The notes below the pieces were generated by a model that was not told where the DNA came from, did no database searches, and saw only the letters and a list, made by a program, of their open reading frames with translations. A program made the position numbers and the translations under genes. From Tepidamorphaceae bacterium (GTDB taxonomy: Bacteria; Pseudomonadota; Alphaproteobacteria; Rhizobiales; JAKSCL01), in assembly GCA_028289445.1 (NCBI GenBank), contig JANQPO010000003.1, positions 43,882 to 107,881 of the forward strand: DNA of 64,000 bases, given 5' to 3'. Each line of letters starts with the position of its first letter. Position 1 is the stretch's first letter. Of this stretch, positions 19,617 through 30,937 are shown in pieces.

Positions 19617-20520
19617 GAGGTTTGCCATGATCGCCCTCGATCCCGATGTCTTGCGCTCCTTTATCGCGATCGCCGAACAGGGTGGCTTTGCCCGCGCCGG
19701 TGAGGTCGTCCACAAGACACAGTCCACGGTGTCCATGCAGATGAAGCGGCTGGAGGAGATGCTCGGGGTGCCGGTGTTCAAAAAGGACGGGCGCCGCAAT
19801 GTACTGACGCCGGACGGCGAGCGGTTGCTGGAATACGCCCATCGGCTCGTCAAGCTGAATGACGAAGCGGTTCAGGTGTTTCGTCAGCCTGAATTGGTCG
19901 GCAGCGCGCGGATTGGTACGCCGGATGACTATGCCGAGGCCTTCCTGCCGGAAATCCTCGGCCGATTCTGTCGGACGCACTCCCAGGTCGAAGTCACTGT
20001 GGTATGCCAACCAAGCCTGACTCTGGCGCAGATGGTTCGCGACAAGGAACTGGATGTCGCCATCGTGTCTTGCGACGAGGGGATGCTGGCCGGAGAAGTG
20101 GTCCGCCGCGAGCCTTTGCACTGGGTGACATCGAGCCGCCATTGCGTCCACTTGGAGCCGGTCTTGCCATTGGCGCTGTCGCAGCTCGGCTGTGCTTGGC
20201 GCAAGATCATGCTGGAGACGCTGGAAAGCACCGGCCGGCCTTATCGCATTGCCTACACCAGTTCGAACGGTGCCGCGATCGCCGCCGCGGTGACGTCCGG
20301 CCTTGCGGTCACCGCGTTTCCGTTGTCGGTTCTGCGCCCCAACATGCGAGTGCTTGGCGAGGCCGATGGGTTCCCGCTGCTCAATGCCGCCTCGGTGATC
20401 GGTATGTTGCGACAATCGGGTCCAAGCAATCCGGTCACAGACGCTCTGGCCAATCATGTCGCCGAAAGTCTGGCACTTCCCGGGGGCTTGCCAGAGAAGC
20501 GGCTTGAGGCGGCGGAATAA
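19615..20520 (+). CDS. LysR family transcriptional regulator, cassette copy 2
   Basis: The 301-residue frame (297 from the better-supported ATG 19627) has the LysR winged helix-turn-helix (SFIAIAEQGGFARAGEVV; QSTVSMQMKRLEEMLG) and a periplasmic-binding-like effector domain. It is a paralogue of the regulator at 18215 along its whole length, including IGTPDDYAE and RREPLHWVTSS. A DUF1127 gene lies divergently 157 bp away. LysR regulators usually control the divergent neighbour, so DUF1127 copy 2 is the predicted target. The effector is unknown. Confidence 0.92.
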   Translation: MRFAMIALDPDVLRSFIAIAEQGGFARAGEVVHKTQSTVSMQMKRLEEMLGVPVFKKDGRRNVLTPDGERLLEYAHRLVKLNDEAVQVFRQPELVGSARIGTPDDYAEAFLPEILGRFCRTHSQVEVTVVCQPSLTLAQMVRDKELDVAIVSCDEGMLAGEVVRREPLHWVTSSRHCVHLEPVLPLALSQLGCAWRKIMLETLESTGRPYRIAYTSSNGAAIAAAVTSGLAVTAFPLSVLRPNMRVLGEADGFPLLNAASVIGMLRQSGPSNPVTDALANHVAESLALPGGLPEKRLEAAE

Positions 20521-20577
20521 GGGTTTTGCGACGCTGACCGGTCAGTCGTTGAGGCTTTGCTCTATCCGGTCGGTCAG

Positions 20578-22467
20578 TCAGGAACTCGCAACGGTCTCGG
20601 GCTGCGCATAGCCATCGACATAGTTCTTGATAATGGAACGAATGGCGACGATGTCCCGTCTCTCGACGCTGTCGTCGAGCTTCTTGAGCATCGCCGCGAC
20701 TTCGATTTGCGAGAACTGCGTCACGTTCGCACGCATGATTTTGTCATGGTGTGTCGGTTCGACGGTATCGTGCTCGGTAAAGAGCTCTTCGTGCATTTTT
20801 TCTCCGGCGCGAAGGCCCGTCACCTCGATCTCGATCTCGCCGTGTGGATTAGCCGCGTCGCGCACCGTGCGGCCCGACAAAGTGATCATTCGCTTTGCGA
20901 CGTCGATGATCTTCACCGGGTCGCCCATGTCGAGGATGAACAGATCGTCGCCGCTTGAGCTTGCACCGGCGGTCAGGATCAGGCCCACGGCCTCCCGAAT
21001 TGTCATGAAATACCGAGAAGTGTCCTCATGCGTCACGGTGACTGGACCGCCAGACGATATCTGCGACTGGAACAAAGGCACGACGGATCCCGACGACCCT
21101 AGGACGTTGCCAAAGCGGACAATGGCAAACTTCGTGGCCGCCGTTCGGCTTTGCAGATCCTGCACGATAAGCTCGGCCATGCGCTTTGTCGCGCCCATCA
21201 CATTGGTCGGGCGGACCGCTTTGTCCGAGGAGACGAGAATGAATCGTTCAATTCCGTGGGCACTTGCCGCCTCCGCAACGATGTGGGTGCCGAAGACGTT
21301 ATTGGAGATGCCTTCAAGCTCGTTCTCTTCAACAATTGGAACATGCTTGTAGGCAGCGGCATGAAGAACAATTTCGACGTTCTCCTGTTGGAGAACTTCT
21401 TCGACGGCACTCTTGTTCGTCACCGAGGCGAGACGTGCTGTGATCGGAATGTTTCGCGTCGTGGCAATCGGTTCGATGAGCCGGTTGATCTCGTAAAGAG
21501 CGTGCTCGCTTTGCTCAAACAAAACAATTCGTCGCGGTGCGCAATCAAGAAGCTGGCGACACAGCTCGGACCCGATTGAGCCGCCGGCGCCAGTGACAAG
21601 AACGCACCGCCCCGCATAGGCGCGCGCAATCTCCGGCGCGCCAAGGTCGATTGTCTCCCGCGCCAGCAGATCGTCGGGATAGATAGTCATGGGGTCCTGG
21701 ATCGTGCCGCCGCCATAGATCAGGTCGACATAAGACGGCACGACCTGAATCTCGCAGTCCAGATCACTTAGCTTATCGACGAGGTTTGAGGTCTCAAGCT
21801 GGGAAAGGGACGGGATAGCGATCAAAACACGGTTGATGCGCCCGAGCTCGGCCATGCGACGCAGGGCCGACGGTCGCCTGATCCTAAGACCGGCGATGAT
21901 CAAGCCCTTCAACGCCCGATTATCGTCGACGAAGACAACCGGTCTCATATCCGACGATTGACGCAGCATGGAGGCAAGTCTGATCCCTGCCGTCCCCGCT
22001 CCGTAAATGGCGACGGGCTCTTGGCTCGTATCGACCAGATCCAGCAGATTGAGAGCGGATTGAATCAATAATCTAGAAGCATTTGCGAACAAGAAGAACA
22101 TCATGCCATAGATCAGTGAAATTGATCTGGGCGTCCAGAAATTCAAGAAATAGCTTATCGTCACTGCAAGCAGAGCAATCGCGACCGAGAACAGGCCGAT
22201 TTTCTGAATGCCGTAAATATCGAAGGTGCGTAGTTTGTACCGATAGAGTTGGAATCCGAGCAAAAGTGCTATGGACGAAACGCTGATTAGGACAAAATTG
22301 AGTGGGTCGAATGGCGACCGGTTGATCGGATCGAAAGTGCCCAGCCGTAGGCACAGGGCCGCATAGAGACTGATCGGCACCAAGGCCGCGTCAAACGTGA
22401 ATATCAGCCGGTTACGAACGCGCGGTGGAACTTTGCTGGTGTCGATCGTAACCCGAGGAAGGCGCAT
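20578..22467 (-). CDS. nucleoside-diphosphate sugar dehydratase/epimerase, WbpM/FlaA1/CapD type
   Basis: The 629-residue protein has four transmembrane segments near the N-terminus (about 20-130), a CoA-binding-like Rossmann domain (VAIYGAGTAGIRLASML) and a long SDR catalytic domain (VLVTGAGGSIGSELCRQL, about residue 290; SSDKAVRPTNVMGATKRMAE with Met in place of the usual catalytic Tyr, as in WbpM). Such membrane-bound enzymes act on UDP-GlcNAc (4,6-dehydration) for O-antigen or capsule sugars. It stands alone; no glycosyltransferase or flippase gene is nearby. Confidence 0.92.
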   Translation of the reverse strand: MRLPRVTIDTSKVPPRVRNRLIFTFDAALVPISLYAALCLRLGTFDPINRSPFDPLNFVLISVSSIALLLGFQLYRYKLRTFDIYGIQKIGLFSVAIALLAVTISYFLNFWTPRSISLIYGMMFFLFANASRLLIQSALNLLDLVDTSQEPVAIYGAGTAGIRLASMLRQSSDMRPVVFVDDNRALKGLIIAGLRIRRPSALRRMAELGRINRVLIAIPSLSQLETSNLVDKLSDLDCEIQVVPSYVDLIYGGGTIQDPMTIYPDDLLARETIDLGAPEIARAYAGRCVLVTGAGGSIGSELCRQLLDCAPRRIVLFEQSEHALYEINRLIEPIATTRNIPITARLASVTNKSAVEEVLQQENVEIVLHAAAYKHVPIVEENELEGISNNVFGTHIVAEAASAHGIERFILVSSDKAVRPTNVMGATKRMAELIVQDLQSRTAATKFAIVRFGNVLGSSGSVVPLFQSQISSGGPVTVTHEDTSRYFMTIREAVGLILTAGASSSGDDLFILDMGDPVKIIDVAKRMITLSGRTVRDAANPHGEIEIEVTGLRAGEKMHEELFTEHDTVEPTHHDKIMRANVTQFSQIEVAAMLKKLDDSVERRDIVAIRSIIKNYVDGYAQPETVASS

Positions 22468-22634
22468 GATTGCGATATCCGATATCGTAAGCGTGTTTGA
22501 TCGACGTCGACGGCCAATTCGAAACGCGAACCGGGGCTAACGATCTCAAATCCGGTGGGTGCCTCGCTCAGTTTGGCAAATGGTCACCGCAGCCGCGGGC
22601 TGAAACCCCGTCGCCCAAGCGTGTCTCGCGAGAC

Positions 22635-22660
22635 CGCGAGGTTATGCACTAACCCTCGCG
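22635..22660. repeat. imperfect inverted repeat in the capD-type upstream region
   Basis: Arms CGCGAGGTTA and TAACCCTCGCG pair with one bulged base around a 5-nt loop. The element is 168 bp upstream of the sugar enzyme start and about 100 bp downstream of the small membrane protein stop, in a 290-bp gap with no supported gene. No T-tract follows on either strand. Confidence 0.4.
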
Positions 22661-22757
22661 ATTTGCAACCAAGTCAGCGCATTATGGTATCCAGCCAGCG
22701 ACCGAGGTCTCCGCGTCAATCAAACGCGGATGTGGCAAGTGTTGTTGCCGAAACGGT

Positions 22758-23066
22758 TCAGTCGGGGCGGCGGTTCGCGGAGCCGGATCGCACCGCACTG
22801 CCGTTGCTGGAGACATCGCCGCGAAAGGCTCGGCGATACATGACCGAAACAACAGCGACCATAACGGCGAACGCGGCAAGCAAGGAGGTCAGGACAAGCG
22901 GGTGCCCGAAGCCCTCCGTGAAAGGCATGGGATACACCACCTCAGCCCGCGCTAAACCCGTAAGGGCGACAAGGGGCAAAATCGCCACCAGAAACGCCAA
23001 CAGAATAATACGAACGCGACGCGCACCCTTCGGTCCGCGCGACGAGCGATATTGTCTTTCAGTCAT
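22758..23066 (-). CDS. small membrane protein of unknown function
   Basis: A 102-residue frame starts at ATG 23066 (MTERQYRSS). The N-terminus is strongly basic (SSRGPKGARRVR), then come two hydrophobic segments (about 21-39 and 56-79) separated by a short loop containing YPMPFTEGFGHP, and a polar basic tail. The positive-inside pattern suggests both termini are cytoplasmic. I do not recognise a family. The even topology and codon use make a real gene more likely than chance, but the ribosome site is weak. Confidence 0.55.
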   Translation of the reverse strand: MTERQYRSSRGPKGARRVRIILLAFLVAILPLVALTGLARAEVVYPMPFTEGFGHPLVLTSLLAAFAVMVAVVSVMYRRAFRGDVSSNGSAVRSGSANRRPD

Positions 23067-23206
23067 CGGCCTGGCCCCATCAAGACTGTGATGACAGCCA
23101 ATTATGCCGTGCAAAATGGCTTGATCGCGATGGCTCTACGGCAGGATGAGACCGATTTCACGGCAAAAAAATGATATGCTAAACAAGCGGTTAAGGTATA
23201 CGGAGA

Positions 23207-25830
<2,624 letters not shown>

Positions 25831-26004
25831 CGCGCGGTATTCTCTGCGTTTTTGCGGGTGTGGCTAGAGTGCCACATTGTTCGCATCGATTCAGCGAACC
25901 CGAGATTGGGCGTTTCAACACCGCCGTCGTGCCGATAGTGTCGTGATGTTGATTCAGGGGGGCGCTGCCTAGCCGCGCCGCGTATCTAAATAAGGGCATC
26001 ATAA

Positions 26005-27258
26005 ATGATGCGGGTACTGAGGCTTCTCGCGGCGAGTGCTGCGGTGGTTTTGACGGCGGCTTCGGGGATTGCCGGCGAGCCCCTTCCTGCAGGTGGCCTC
26101 GATGCACGGCTCGCGGCGGCGCCGAAGCCGGCGGCGGTGGTTCACAAGCGCGGTAGCATTAGCGTTCGGTTTCTGGCGAAGACGACATCGCCCGAGCCGG
26201 TCGCAAAGCGCGATCTGAATGACCGATTTGCAGGTGCGCCGAAGTCGACCACGAAGCGCGTCGCGGCCGGCAGTGTCGACGGGCGGTTTCCGCAGGCGGA
26301 CGCGTCGCGTGAAGAACGCGACGACATCTATAGCGTCGCGGACCGGTTCCAGGTGCCAGACCACCGGTATGCCGAAACTTTGATGCACGGCAGCGGAGAG
26401 GAGCGGCTGCCGGCGGTTTCAGGCATCAACGCGAAGATCGAGGGTCTTGGCGGCGTCATCGACGGCGAGGCGCTCGGCGCTGTCGGCGGGTCGATATCGG
26501 TGCCCGTGCCCTTCATTCCGTTTATGGGCGTTCAGGTCGATGCGCTGATCGGCAATTGGGACAACGATGTGCTTTCGGCCGGAGCGCTGCATATCTTCCT
26601 GCGCGATCCAGACATTGGTCTCATCGGCGCCTACGGCGACTGGACCTATGTTTCGCCGGAGCACTATGGCCGCGTCGGCGCTGAGTTCGAGGTGTATTTC
26701 GGCCGCTGGAACTTAGAAGGCATTGTCGGCGGTAGTTTCGGCCAGAACGTCGAAACCGAATTCTTCGACGACGTGATGGTCGCCTTCTATCCGACGGACG
26801 ATTTGCGTGTCTCGCTTGGCCATGTCTATTCCCAGCTCGGCCATCAGGGCAAGGTCGGCGCCGAGTATCAACTGCCGTTCCAAGCAGGGATCGTTGGTAC
26901 ATCTATTTTCGCCGAAGGGCGCTATGGCGAGGACGACTACTACGGCGCCTGGGCCGGGCTGCGATTCTATGTTGCATCACAACAGAAGAGCTTGATTCGG
27001 CGCCATCGTGAGGACGATCCACGGTCGCGCCTGCCCAGCACGATCGCACCACTGACAAATTGCGGTTTCAAGACCGGTGAAGGCGCCTTCTGCGGAAGCG
27101 ACGATGACCTCGACCCGCGGCCCGTTCCGGTAAACAACGAAACGCCTCCGGCTGAAACACCTCCGGCTGAAACGCCTCCGGCTGAAACACCGCCGGATGA
27201 AACACCGCCGCCCGAAGACATGATGGATGGCGACGGCGACGTGCGGCCGCCGGTTTAG
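26005..27258 (+). CDS. exported, probably outer-membrane protein with Pro-rich repeat tail
   Basis: The 417-residue product has a signal peptide (about 1-23, ending SGIAGEP). Residues 30-115 contain four degenerate copies of a short motif, LDARLAAAPK, LNDRFAGAPK, VDGRFPQAD and VADRFQVPD. Residues 130-330 alternate polar and hydrophobic residues rich in Gly and aromatic amino acids (GLIGAYGDWTYVSPEHYGRVGAEF), as in a beta-barrel. The last 50 residues are acidic and proline-rich with a tandem PPAET repeat. No family recognised. The tail would leave the barrel without the usual C-terminal aromatic residue. It is monocistronic between aspC and the EF-G paralogue. Confidence 0.75.
   Translation: MMRVLRLLAASAAVVLTAASGIAGEPLPAGGLDARLAAAPKPAAVVHKRGSISVRFLAKTTSPEPVAKRDLNDRFAGAPKSTTKRVAAGSVDGRFPQADASREERDDIYSVADRFQVPDHRYAETLMHGSGEERLPAVSGINAKIEGLGGVIDGEALGAVGGSISVPVPFIPFMGVQVDALIGNWDNDVLSAGALHIFLRDPDIGLIGAYGDWTYVSPEHYGRVGAEFEVYFGRWNLEGIVGGSFGQNVETEFFDDVMVAFYPTDDLRVSLGHVYSQLGHQGKVGAEYQLPFQAGIVGTSIFAEGRYGEDDYYGAWAGLRFYVASQQKSLIRRHREDDPRSRLPSTIAPLTNCGFKTGEGAFCGSDDDLDPRPVPVNNETPPAETPPAETPPAETPPDETPPPEDMMDGDGDVRPPV
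27142..27216 (+). repeat. 15-bp tandem repeat encoding PPAET
   Basis: Five units of 15 bp (type ACGCCTCCGGCTGAA) encode T-PPAE repeated, with the last two units diverging to PPDE and PPPE. The first three copies differ only at third codon positions, which fits recent slipped-strand expansion. Copy number may vary between strains. Confidence 0.9.
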
Positions 27259-27476
27259 GGTTGCACCTACACCTGCTTACAGATCGCGGCTTGCCACGAT
27301 CTGCAGTCCTGAATGGTCAAGCCGGCTCTTCGCTGCCGGCGAAGGTGCGATCCCAGCGACTATTGCTTGCAAATTTCGGCGCAGATTGTGACGATGTGAT
27401 CGACATAATCACGACCGGGGTCAACACCCGGCGCCTGTAATGCGTCCCGGGGCCCCGCTACGAGGGAGGCATGGTC

Positions 27477-29531
27477 ATGGGAGCACCAACCGAAAGTGGA
27501 ACAGGCGGGGCCCGCAGCATCGCGATTGTGGGCCCTTATCTCAGCGGCAAGACGACACTTTTAGAGGCTCTCCTCGCCCGCACCGGGGCGATCACCCGAC
27601 AAGGCAAGATCAGCGACAAGAACACCGTCGGCGACGGCGCGCCTGAAGCTCGCGCGCATGACATGAGCGTTGAGGCAAACATCGCCTCCGCCGAGTTCCT
27701 TGGCGACAAGTACACCTTCATCGACTGCCCAGGTTCGATCGAGTTCCAGTTCGAGAAGGATCCGATCCTGCTGGGTGTGGATGCGGCGATCGTCGTGTGC
27801 GAGCCGGACGAAAAGAAAGTGCCGGCGCTGCAGATGATCCTGCGTGAGTTGGAGGAGCGCAGCATTCCGCACCTGCTCTTCCTCAACAAGATCGACAAGG
27901 CCGAAGGTCGGGTGCGCGACATGCTCGACATGTTGCAGCCGGCAAGCCGCGTCCCGCTCGTTCTGCGCCAGGTGCCGATCTGGGAAAACGGCATTGCGAC
28001 CGGCTTTGTCGACCTGGCGCTGGAGCGCGCCTTCGTCTACCGCGAGCATGCGCCCAGCGAAGTGATCGATATGCCCGACGCCGTGAAGGACCGTGAAGGC
28101 GAAGCGCGTTTCTCGATGCTGGAAAAGCTCGCGGACTATGACGACGAGCTGATGGAACAGCTACTGGAAGACATCGAGCCGCCACGCGACAAGGTGTTTG
28201 AGGATCTGATACAGGAGATGCGTCAGGGCCTCATCTGCCCGGTCTTCATCGGGTCCGCGGAGAATGGCAACGGTATACTCAGGCTCTTGAAGGCGCTCCG
28301 CCACGAGGTGGAAGGTGTGACGGCAACCGCGAAACGCCTCGGATTGACGGAATCCGAATGCGCGATCGCGCAGATCTTGAAGACCATTCACACCAGCCAT
28401 GGCGGTAAGCTCTCGATTGCCCGGGTCTTGTCCGGAACCATCGGTGACGGCGAAACGCTGGCCGGGCCGGACGGCGCCAGCGAACGGATTGCCGGTGTCC
28501 TCGACGTCATGGGCCAGGAGGCAAAGAAGCGCGGCGCGGCCGAGGCCGGAGACACGGTCGCCTTCGCCAAGCTGGAGGCGATCGCGACCGGCGCCACGGT
28601 TGGAACCGGCAAGGACGCGCCGGACCAGCTCTATTCTCTTGAGCCGCCCTTTCCTGTGCTCGGCAAGGCGATCATTGCGAAGGAGCGCAAGGACGAAGTG
28701 AAGCTGACCGGCGCCCTCGGCCGGATCATCGATGAAGATCCTTCCTTGAAGCTGGAACACAATCAGGACGCCGCCGAGGTCGTTCTGCTCGGCCAAGGCG
28801 AGATGCATTTGCGCGTCGCGCTTGAACGTCTGACCGGCAAATACGGCATTGAGGTTGAAACCCGCGATCCGCGTATCGGCTATCGCGAGACGATCCGCAA
28901 GCCGGTGACCCAGCGCGGCCGCCACAAGAAACAGTCCGGCGGTCACGGCCAGTTCGGCGATGTCGTCGTCGACATCAAGCCATTGCCACGCGGCTCGGGG
29001 TTCGAATTCTCCGATACGATCAGCGGCGGCGTCGTGCCGAAGCAGTACATTCCGGCCGTCGAGGCAGGCATTGTCGAATACATGCAGACTGGCCCGTTAG
29101 GGTTCCCGGTCGTCGACTTTGCCGTGACCCTGACCGATGGCTCCTATCACTCCGTCGATTCCTCCGAACAGGCCTTCAAGATGGCTGGGCGCCTTGCCGT
29201 GGCGGAGGGGCTGCCGCAATGCTCGCCGGTTTTGCTTGAGCCGGTCATGCACGTCGAAATTGCCGTCCCCAACGATGCGACAGCAAAGATCAACGCCATC
29301 ATCTCAGGTCGGCGAGGGCAGATTCTAGGCTTCGACGCCCGCGAGGGCTGGGATGGCTGGGATCTCATCCAGGCGCAAATGCCGGAGGCTGAACTTAGGG
29401 ACATCATTGTGGAACTCCGCTCGGTGTCTGCCGGTGCGGGTAGCTTCACAAGCCGTTTCGATCACATGCAGGAAATCTCGGGCCGCTTGGCGGACGACGT
29501 GGTGGCTTCGCACGCCAAGGATGCCGCCTGA
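27477..29531 (+). CDS. elongation factor G-like GTPase (EF-G paralogue)
   Basis: The ATG at 27477 is favoured over ATG 27471 because GAGGGAGG ends 7 bp before it; the product is 684 residues with all five EF-G domains. The GTPase domain has a divergent P-loop (GPYLSGKTT, residues 19-27), NKID at 137-140 and a G3 motif DCPGS (83-87) where normal EF-G has DTPGH, so the catalytic His is replaced by Ser. Domain IV is present (QRGRHKKQSGGHGQFGDV). This matches the EF-G-like group annotated as EF-G-like or FusA2-type proteins, not the housekeeping fusA; the function is unsettled. No rpsL/rpsG neighbours are present. Confidence 0.9.
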   Translation: MGAPTESGTGGARSIAIVGPYLSGKTTLLEALLARTGAITRQGKISDKNTVGDGAPEARAHDMSVEANIASAEFLGDKYTFIDCPGSIEFQFEKDPILLGVDAAIVVCEPDEKKVPALQMILRELEERSIPHLLFLNKIDKAEGRVRDMLDMLQPASRVPLVLRQVPIWENGIATGFVDLALERAFVYREHAPSEVIDMPDAVKDREGEARFSMLEKLADYDDELMEQLLEDIEPPRDKVFEDLIQEMRQGLICPVFIGSAENGNGILRLLKALRHEVEGVTATAKRLGLTESECAIAQILKTIHTSHGGKLSIARVLSGTIGDGETLAGPDGASERIAGVLDVMGQEAKKRGAAEAGDTVAFAKLEAIATGATVGTGKDAPDQLYSLEPPFPVLGKAIIAKERKDEVKLTGALGRIIDEDPSLKLEHNQDAAEVVLLGQGEMHLRVALERLTGKYGIEVETRDPRIGYRETIRKPVTQRGRHKKQSGGHGQFGDVVVDIKPLPRGSGFEFSDTISGGVVPKQYIPAVEAGIVEYMQTGPLGFPVVDFAVTLTDGSYHSVDSSEQAFKMAGRLAVAEGLPQCSPVLLEPVMHVEIAVPNDATAKINAIISGRRGQILGFDAREGWDGWDLIQAQMPEAELRDIIVELRSVSAGAGSFTSRFDHMQEISGRLADDVVASHAKDAA

Positions 29532-29628
29532 CACAGAACCTAGGTTTCGCGTATGACGGGACTGTGAGTTGATCGAAGGGCGGTTTCGCTCTACCCCGAC
29601 GGAAAACCCATATCGTCGAGGAGGAGCG

Positions 29629-30591
29629 ATGCTGATCCGATCACGGCGCGGCTGGGAAATTCCCGAGGCGCAGATCACCCCTGAACATGTATTCTTGAAC
29701 CGGCGTGCCTTCATGACGGGCAGCGCCGGTCTTCTTGCTGCCGCGGCCATGCCCGCCGGCCTTAGATCGGCTTTCGCGGAGGCCGATCCAAGCGCCGATC
29801 TCTATCCAGCGGCGGTCAACGACATGTACGAAGGTGGCCGCCCGCTGACGCCTGAGGCCATCAGCTCGACCTATAACAACTTCTACGAATTCGGGTCCCA
29901 CAAGCGTATCGCCAAGGCGGCTCAAAAGCTGAAAATCCGTCCCTGGACGGTGACGTTCGATGGTCTGGTCGAAGAAGAGCGCACCGTCGACGTTGACACG
30001 CTGTTGCGGGCGATGCCGCTGGAAGAGCGGATTTACCGGCATCGCTGCGTCGAGGCGTGGGCGATGACCGTCCCGTGGACCGGCTTCCCGTTGAAAGCGA
30101 TGGTCGACTACGCCAAACCGCTGTCGGACGCGAAATATGTGCGGTTCGAGACCTTCCTCGATCGAAAGATGGCAAGCGGCCAGAAACAGGGCTGGTATCC
30201 CTGGCCCTATGTCGAGGGCCTGACCATGGCCGAGGCGACGAACGAGCTGACACTGATGGTCACGGGCGCTTACGGCAAGCCGCTGGCGAAGCAGTTCGGC
30301 GCGCCGCTGCGTCTCCATACGCCGTGGAAATATGGCTTCAAGTCGATCAAATCGATTGTCCGCATCTCCTTCGTCGCTGAACGGCCGGTCGGCTTCTGGG
30401 AAGAGGTTCAGGGTCGCGAGTACGGCTTCTGGGCGAACGTCAATCCGGAAGTGTCTCATCCGCGCTGGAGCCAGGCCACGGAGGAGCTGATCGGGACCGG
30501 CGAACGCGTTCCCACGGTCATCTACAACGGTTATGGCGAATTCGTCGCCGATCTCTACAAGGACATGGACGGCGAACGTCTGTTCATGTGA
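29629..30591 (+). CDS. msrP: periplasmic protein-methionine-sulfoxide reductase, catalytic subunit
   Basis: MsrP (YedY) is a molybdopterin enzyme that repairs oxidised methionine in periplasmic proteins. The start at ATG 29629 follows GGAGGAGCG and gives 320 residues. A twin-arginine signal (NRRAFMTGS, Arg25-Arg26, with a hydrophobic stretch to about residue 50) directs Tat export. The Mo-coordinating cysteine is Cys140 in RHRCVEAWAMTVPWTGFP, and the C-terminal block LHTPWKYGFKSIKSIV is typical. The usual membrane heme partner msrQ is not adjacent. Confidence 0.95.
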   Translation: MLIRSRRGWEIPEAQITPEHVFLNRRAFMTGSAGLLAAAAMPAGLRSAFAEADPSADLYPAAVNDMYEGGRPLTPEAISSTYNNFYEFGSHKRIAKAAQKLKIRPWTVTFDGLVEEERTVDVDTLLRAMPLEERIYRHRCVEAWAMTVPWTGFPLKAMVDYAKPLSDAKYVRFETFLDRKMASGQKQGWYPWPYVEGLTMAEATNELTLMVTGAYGKPLAKQFGAPLRLHTPWKYGFKSIKSIVRISFVAERPVGFWEEVQGREYGFWANVNPEVSHPRWSQATEELIGTGERVPTVIYNGYGEFVADLYKDMDGERLFM

Positions 30592-30596
30592 TCCTA

Positions 30597-30644
30597 GAGC
30601 ACGGTCCCGAAAAGCGTGTGCGGTTTTGGGACAAGACCATGCTC
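30597..30644. repeat. dispersed palindromic repeat, copy 1
   Basis: Outer arms GAGCACGGTC and GACCATGCTC pair with one mismatch and enclose an inner pair CCCGAAAA / TTTTGGG. The core resembles that of the repeat at 53179-53203 (CCGAAAA / TTTTCGG). Elements of this type are frequent between genes in Hyphomicrobiales genomes. It begins 6 bp after the msrP stop and could act as an mRNA 3' end. Confidence 0.6.
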
Positions 30645-30736
30645 AAAATCAAAGAGGGTGCGCATCTTCGGCGACTCGACTTTCACTGAATATGCTCTAG
30701 CGCGCGTTCGCCGCGAAAAATCGGATAGAACCAAAG

Positions 30737-30885
30737 AAAAACCGGGCTTCACTTGCGTGAAGCCCGGCTAAAGGTTCAGTGTTCGCGGTCAAGAGACCGA
30801 AACACCTTCCAGAGGGGAACAGCGGTCACCAAGCGGATCAGTGGCCCGAGGGAGGAGAGGGCGCTGACCCAGATGACCGGTCACC
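30737..30885 (-). ncRNA. predicted AbcR-like trans-acting small RNA
   Basis: On the minus strand a sigma70-type promoter (TTGCGG, 16 bp, TATATC) predicts a start near 30885, and an intrinsic terminator ends near 30737, giving about 150 nt with no convincing reading frame. Predicted structure: a short stem GCCC/GGGC (30844-30862) exposing the CU-rich loop UCUCCUCCCUC, able to pair with Shine-Dalgarno sequences; a 5-bp hairpin at 30786-30799; then the terminator. It lies directly downstream of an lsrB/vtlR-type gene. In Brucella, VtlR activates the sRNA AbcR2, which from memory is encoded next to vtlR. The AbcR assignment is inference; no homology search was run. Confidence 0.55.
30742..30767 (-). 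terminator. intrinsic terminator of the predicted sRNA
   Basis: A perfect 11-bp stem (CCGGGCTTCAC / GTGAAGCCCGG) with loop TTGC is followed on the minus strand by TTTTTC. There is no T-tract on the plus strand, so it acts for minus-strand transcripts. It is 224 bp below the lsrB stop, too far to be a simple lsrB terminator. Confidence 0.85.
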
Positions 30886-30891
30886 TGTTGA

Positions 30892-30919
30892 GATATAAAT
30901 CGCGAATGCTGCGCCGCAA
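30892..30919 (-). promoter_or_regulatory. sigma70-type promoter of the predicted sRNA
   Basis: On the minus strand TTGCGG (30919-30914) and TATATC (30897-30892) are separated by 16 bp. This predicts transcription from about 30885 away from lsrB toward the terminator at 30767-30742. The -35 match is partial, as expected for an activator-dependent promoter. Confidence 0.5.
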
Positions 30920-30937
30920 CCGGGACATTCGTATAGC

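Noticed and set aside
27142-27216. Short tandem repeat considered as a CRISPR remnant
   Set aside because: The unit is 15 bp with no spacers and is an in-frame protein repeat (PPAET) in a coding region. No CRISPR array or cas gene was seen anywhere in the window.
28161-28946. Minus-strand 261-codon frame opposite the EF-G paralogue
   Set aside because: It is antisense to a well-supported gene and its product has the low-complexity look of a shadow frame.
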